The notes beneath the pieces were generated by a model. It saw only the letters and a list, made by a program, of their open reading frames with translations. It made no database searches and was not told where the DNA came from. A stretch of 25,697 nt of DNA, taken from NCBI GenBank assembly GCA_024274855.1, contig JAJSAJ010000342.1:1-25697 (forward strand). Direction: 5' to 3'. The position numbers and the translations under genes are program-made. How positions within the stretch are numbered: the first letter of the stretch is position 1; each line of letters starts with the position of its first letter. Below, piece by piece: positions 24,322-25,697 of the stretch. The DNA comes from Planctomycetota bacterium (GTDB taxonomy: Bacteria > Planctomycetota > Planctomycetia > Pirellulales > Pirellulaceae).

Positions 24322-24972
24322 GCCATTTGCCACGCCCTAACGTGGCAGAATGTGCGGGACTACTCTCGTCCGTGCGACCATTACCAAAGCTCTCGGTAGC
24401 CGTATTTGAGTGGCGGCGGCTTTCCCGATTTCGCTTTTCGGAAGTGCTTGGCGGGCTGTTTCCCTGTCTCACAACCGCGAGATGAAGAGCAAGCGAAACG
24501 GTTTCTCGTTCTCGGCCGCGGCTGAAGTCGGTGAGCGGTTTCAGCCGCCCGAAGCAACGGGCCGCGAAAATTCCCCCCTTTTTTTCGAGCTGGATTCTGG
24601 TTTAGACAACCGCAATCGCGTTCGCATGCCTTCCTTAGAATCGGTGTTTTTGGCAAGAATGCCGAAAAAACACTTGCATCTGTTCGACGCGGTATGGGAA
24701 AAGCGGGGCCGATGGGGGGCGGTACCTATCTATCACGTCCTTGCATCGCCTGACCTGCCGGTTGATATTTGTTTGGCCTTTTTTCGTGCGTGCCGTTTCG
24801 GGCATTTGTTTGGGCGGCGTGGTTTCGGGCGTGCGTTGGCGTCGCGCTGTAATTTGGGTTGTCAGCGTGAGTCGGAGTTTGGCGTCATCTTTTTGTCCGT
24901 GCTTCTCGTATCGGTATAGTCGTTGCTGAATGGGCGACTTGTTCTTGTTTGGTGTTTGTTGGAGGATTGTTT
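24322..24972. other. Intergenic region before the DUF1559 gene
   Basis: About 650 bases. The start contains the hairpin described at 24328. An open frame at 24410-24919 has no domain, signal peptide or good ribosome site and is probably chance. A promoter for the DUF1559 gene is expected here, but I could not place one with confidence. Confidence 0.45.
24328..24347 (+). terminator. Hairpin after the BBP7-like gene
   Basis: TGCCACG and CGTGGCA form a perfect 7-bp stem around CCCTAA, seven bases after the stop codon. Its position suits a terminator, but there is no T-tract. Confidence 0.45.
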
Positions 24973-25697
24973 ATGAGACGGTCTATTTTCGGGCGCGCAC
25001 GTCGCCCTGGGTTTACGTTGGTCGAACTTCTGGTGGTGATTGCCATCATCGGCATCTTGGTTGCGCTGCTGTTGCCGGCTGTCCAGGCAGCTCGTGAAGC
25101 CGCTCGGCGCATGCAGTGCTCGAACAATCTGAAGCAGCTTGCGCTGGCGTGCCACAATTATCACGACACGCATAAAGTGCTGCCGCCACTGGCGGTCGGG
25201 TCTTATCAGCCCGGCAACTGGAGCAGTGGCAACTATTACAGGAGCACGATCAATCTGCTTGGCTGGATGGTCCATTTGATGCCCTACTACGAGCAGAAAA
25301 CGCTCTACGACCAGATTATGGCTGGGGGGACCTATGGGGGTCATGTTGTCCCGCCCGGCGGTGCCTATCCGTACTGGAGTGGCTACTTGCCCTACCGAAC
25401 ACTCGTGCCAGATGTTCTCTGTCCATCCGATGGCGAGGGAGCGCGCAAGAGTACGTCGGCCCTTGGTCGAAGTAACTATTGCGCGTCGCTGGGTGACAAC
25501 TACTACAACGACGCAGGCTCCTCGAACAACCGCGGTATTTTTTCCCGGACCAAAGCGATTGCGTTTCGTGACATCAAGGACGGGACCAGCAATACAATTA
25601 TGCTGAGCGAGAACGCCATTTTTCCGAGATCGGGAACGGCCTGCGTGAAGCTGCATGGTTGCACGGCTCTACAGACTGGGATGCAAGCTGATGGCGG
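24973..25697 (+). CDS. DUF1559 prepilin-like protein, incomplete at the window edge
   Basis: The ATG at 24973 is preceded by GGAGG. The N-terminus has a short basic leader, then GFTLVELLVVIAIIGILVA, the type IV prepilin/pseudopilin methylation motif with cleavage after Gly and Phe as the first mature residue. Next come LLPAVQAAREAARRMQCSNN and LKQLALACHNYHD, the hallmark of the DUF1559 (SBP_bac_10) family, which is greatly expanded in planctomycetes. The frame is open to the last base, so only about 241 codons are visible. Family members are thought to be exported and their function is unknown. No link to the cytochromes is shown. Confidence 0.96.
   Translation, partial: MRRSIFGRARRPGFTLVELLVVIAIIGILVALLLPAVQAAREAARRMQCSNNLKQLALACHNYHDTHKVLPPLAVGSYQPGNWSSGNYYRSTINLLGWMVHLMPYYEQKTLYDQIMAGGTYGGHVVPPGGAYPYWSGYLPYRTLVPDVLCPSDGEGARKSTSALGRSNYCASLGDNYYNDAGSSNNRGIFSRTKAIAFRDIKDGTSNTIMLSENAIFPRSGTACVKLHGCTALQTGMQADG

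Noticed and set aside
24410..24919. 169-codon plus-strand open frame before the DUF1559 gene
   Set aside because: No recognisable domain or ribosome site; low-complexity and typical of upstream non-coding sequence.
24862..25656. 264-codon minus-strand open frame opposite the DUF1559 gene
   Set aside because: Antisense to a clear DUF1559 coding sequence and has no features of its own.

Overview
The window looks like planctomycete (probably Pirellulales-type) chromosome. The main evidence is a DUF1559 prepilin-like protein at the right edge, a BBP7-type outer-membrane barrel next to it, a typical planctomycete lipoprotein, and a secreted protein resembling the DUF3352 group. I count 68 heme c attachment sites (67 CXXCH and one CX4CH) in eight genes, so this is a dedicated multiheme cytochrome region. 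No tRNA, rRNA, CRISPR array, transposase or phage gene was seen.

Left block (120-4344, + strand): a 19-heme DmsE/MtrA-like cytochrome is followed 67 bp later by a 743-residue outer-membrane beta-barrel that carries its own CXXCH. This resembles a porin-cytochrome conduit across the outer membrane.

Convergent block (13033-4661, - strand): a cysteine-rich soluble sensor kinase, a NarL/FixJ-type response regulator, then three tightly packed membrane cytochrome genes. The first and third are paralogous fusions of 11 c-hemes to a FdnI/HydC-like membrane cytochrome b, an architecture like Geobacter CbcL. The middle one is a NapC/NirT-type 12-heme protein resembling an extended Geobacter ImcH. By analogy these are inner-membrane quinol dehydrogenases that would feed electrons through the periplasm to the porin-cytochrome pair. 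That function is inferred, not shown by the sequence.

Middle (13921-18682): a secreted DUF3352-like gene broken by one in-frame TAA, a conserved lipoprotein with a His/Lys/Asp-rich tail, and an octaheme cytochrome gene broken by an apparent -1 frameshift.

Right (18843-25697): two divergently transcribed secreted cytochromes (4 and 2 hemes), each with three PKD domains. They share a C-terminal domain of about 90 residues with the frameshifted octaheme protein, and I do not recognise that domain as a named family. Then come the BBP7-like barrel and the start of the DUF1559 protein, which runs off the window.

At least three families of small palindromic repeats sit in intergenic gaps. Several of these elements lie within a few bases of stop codons.
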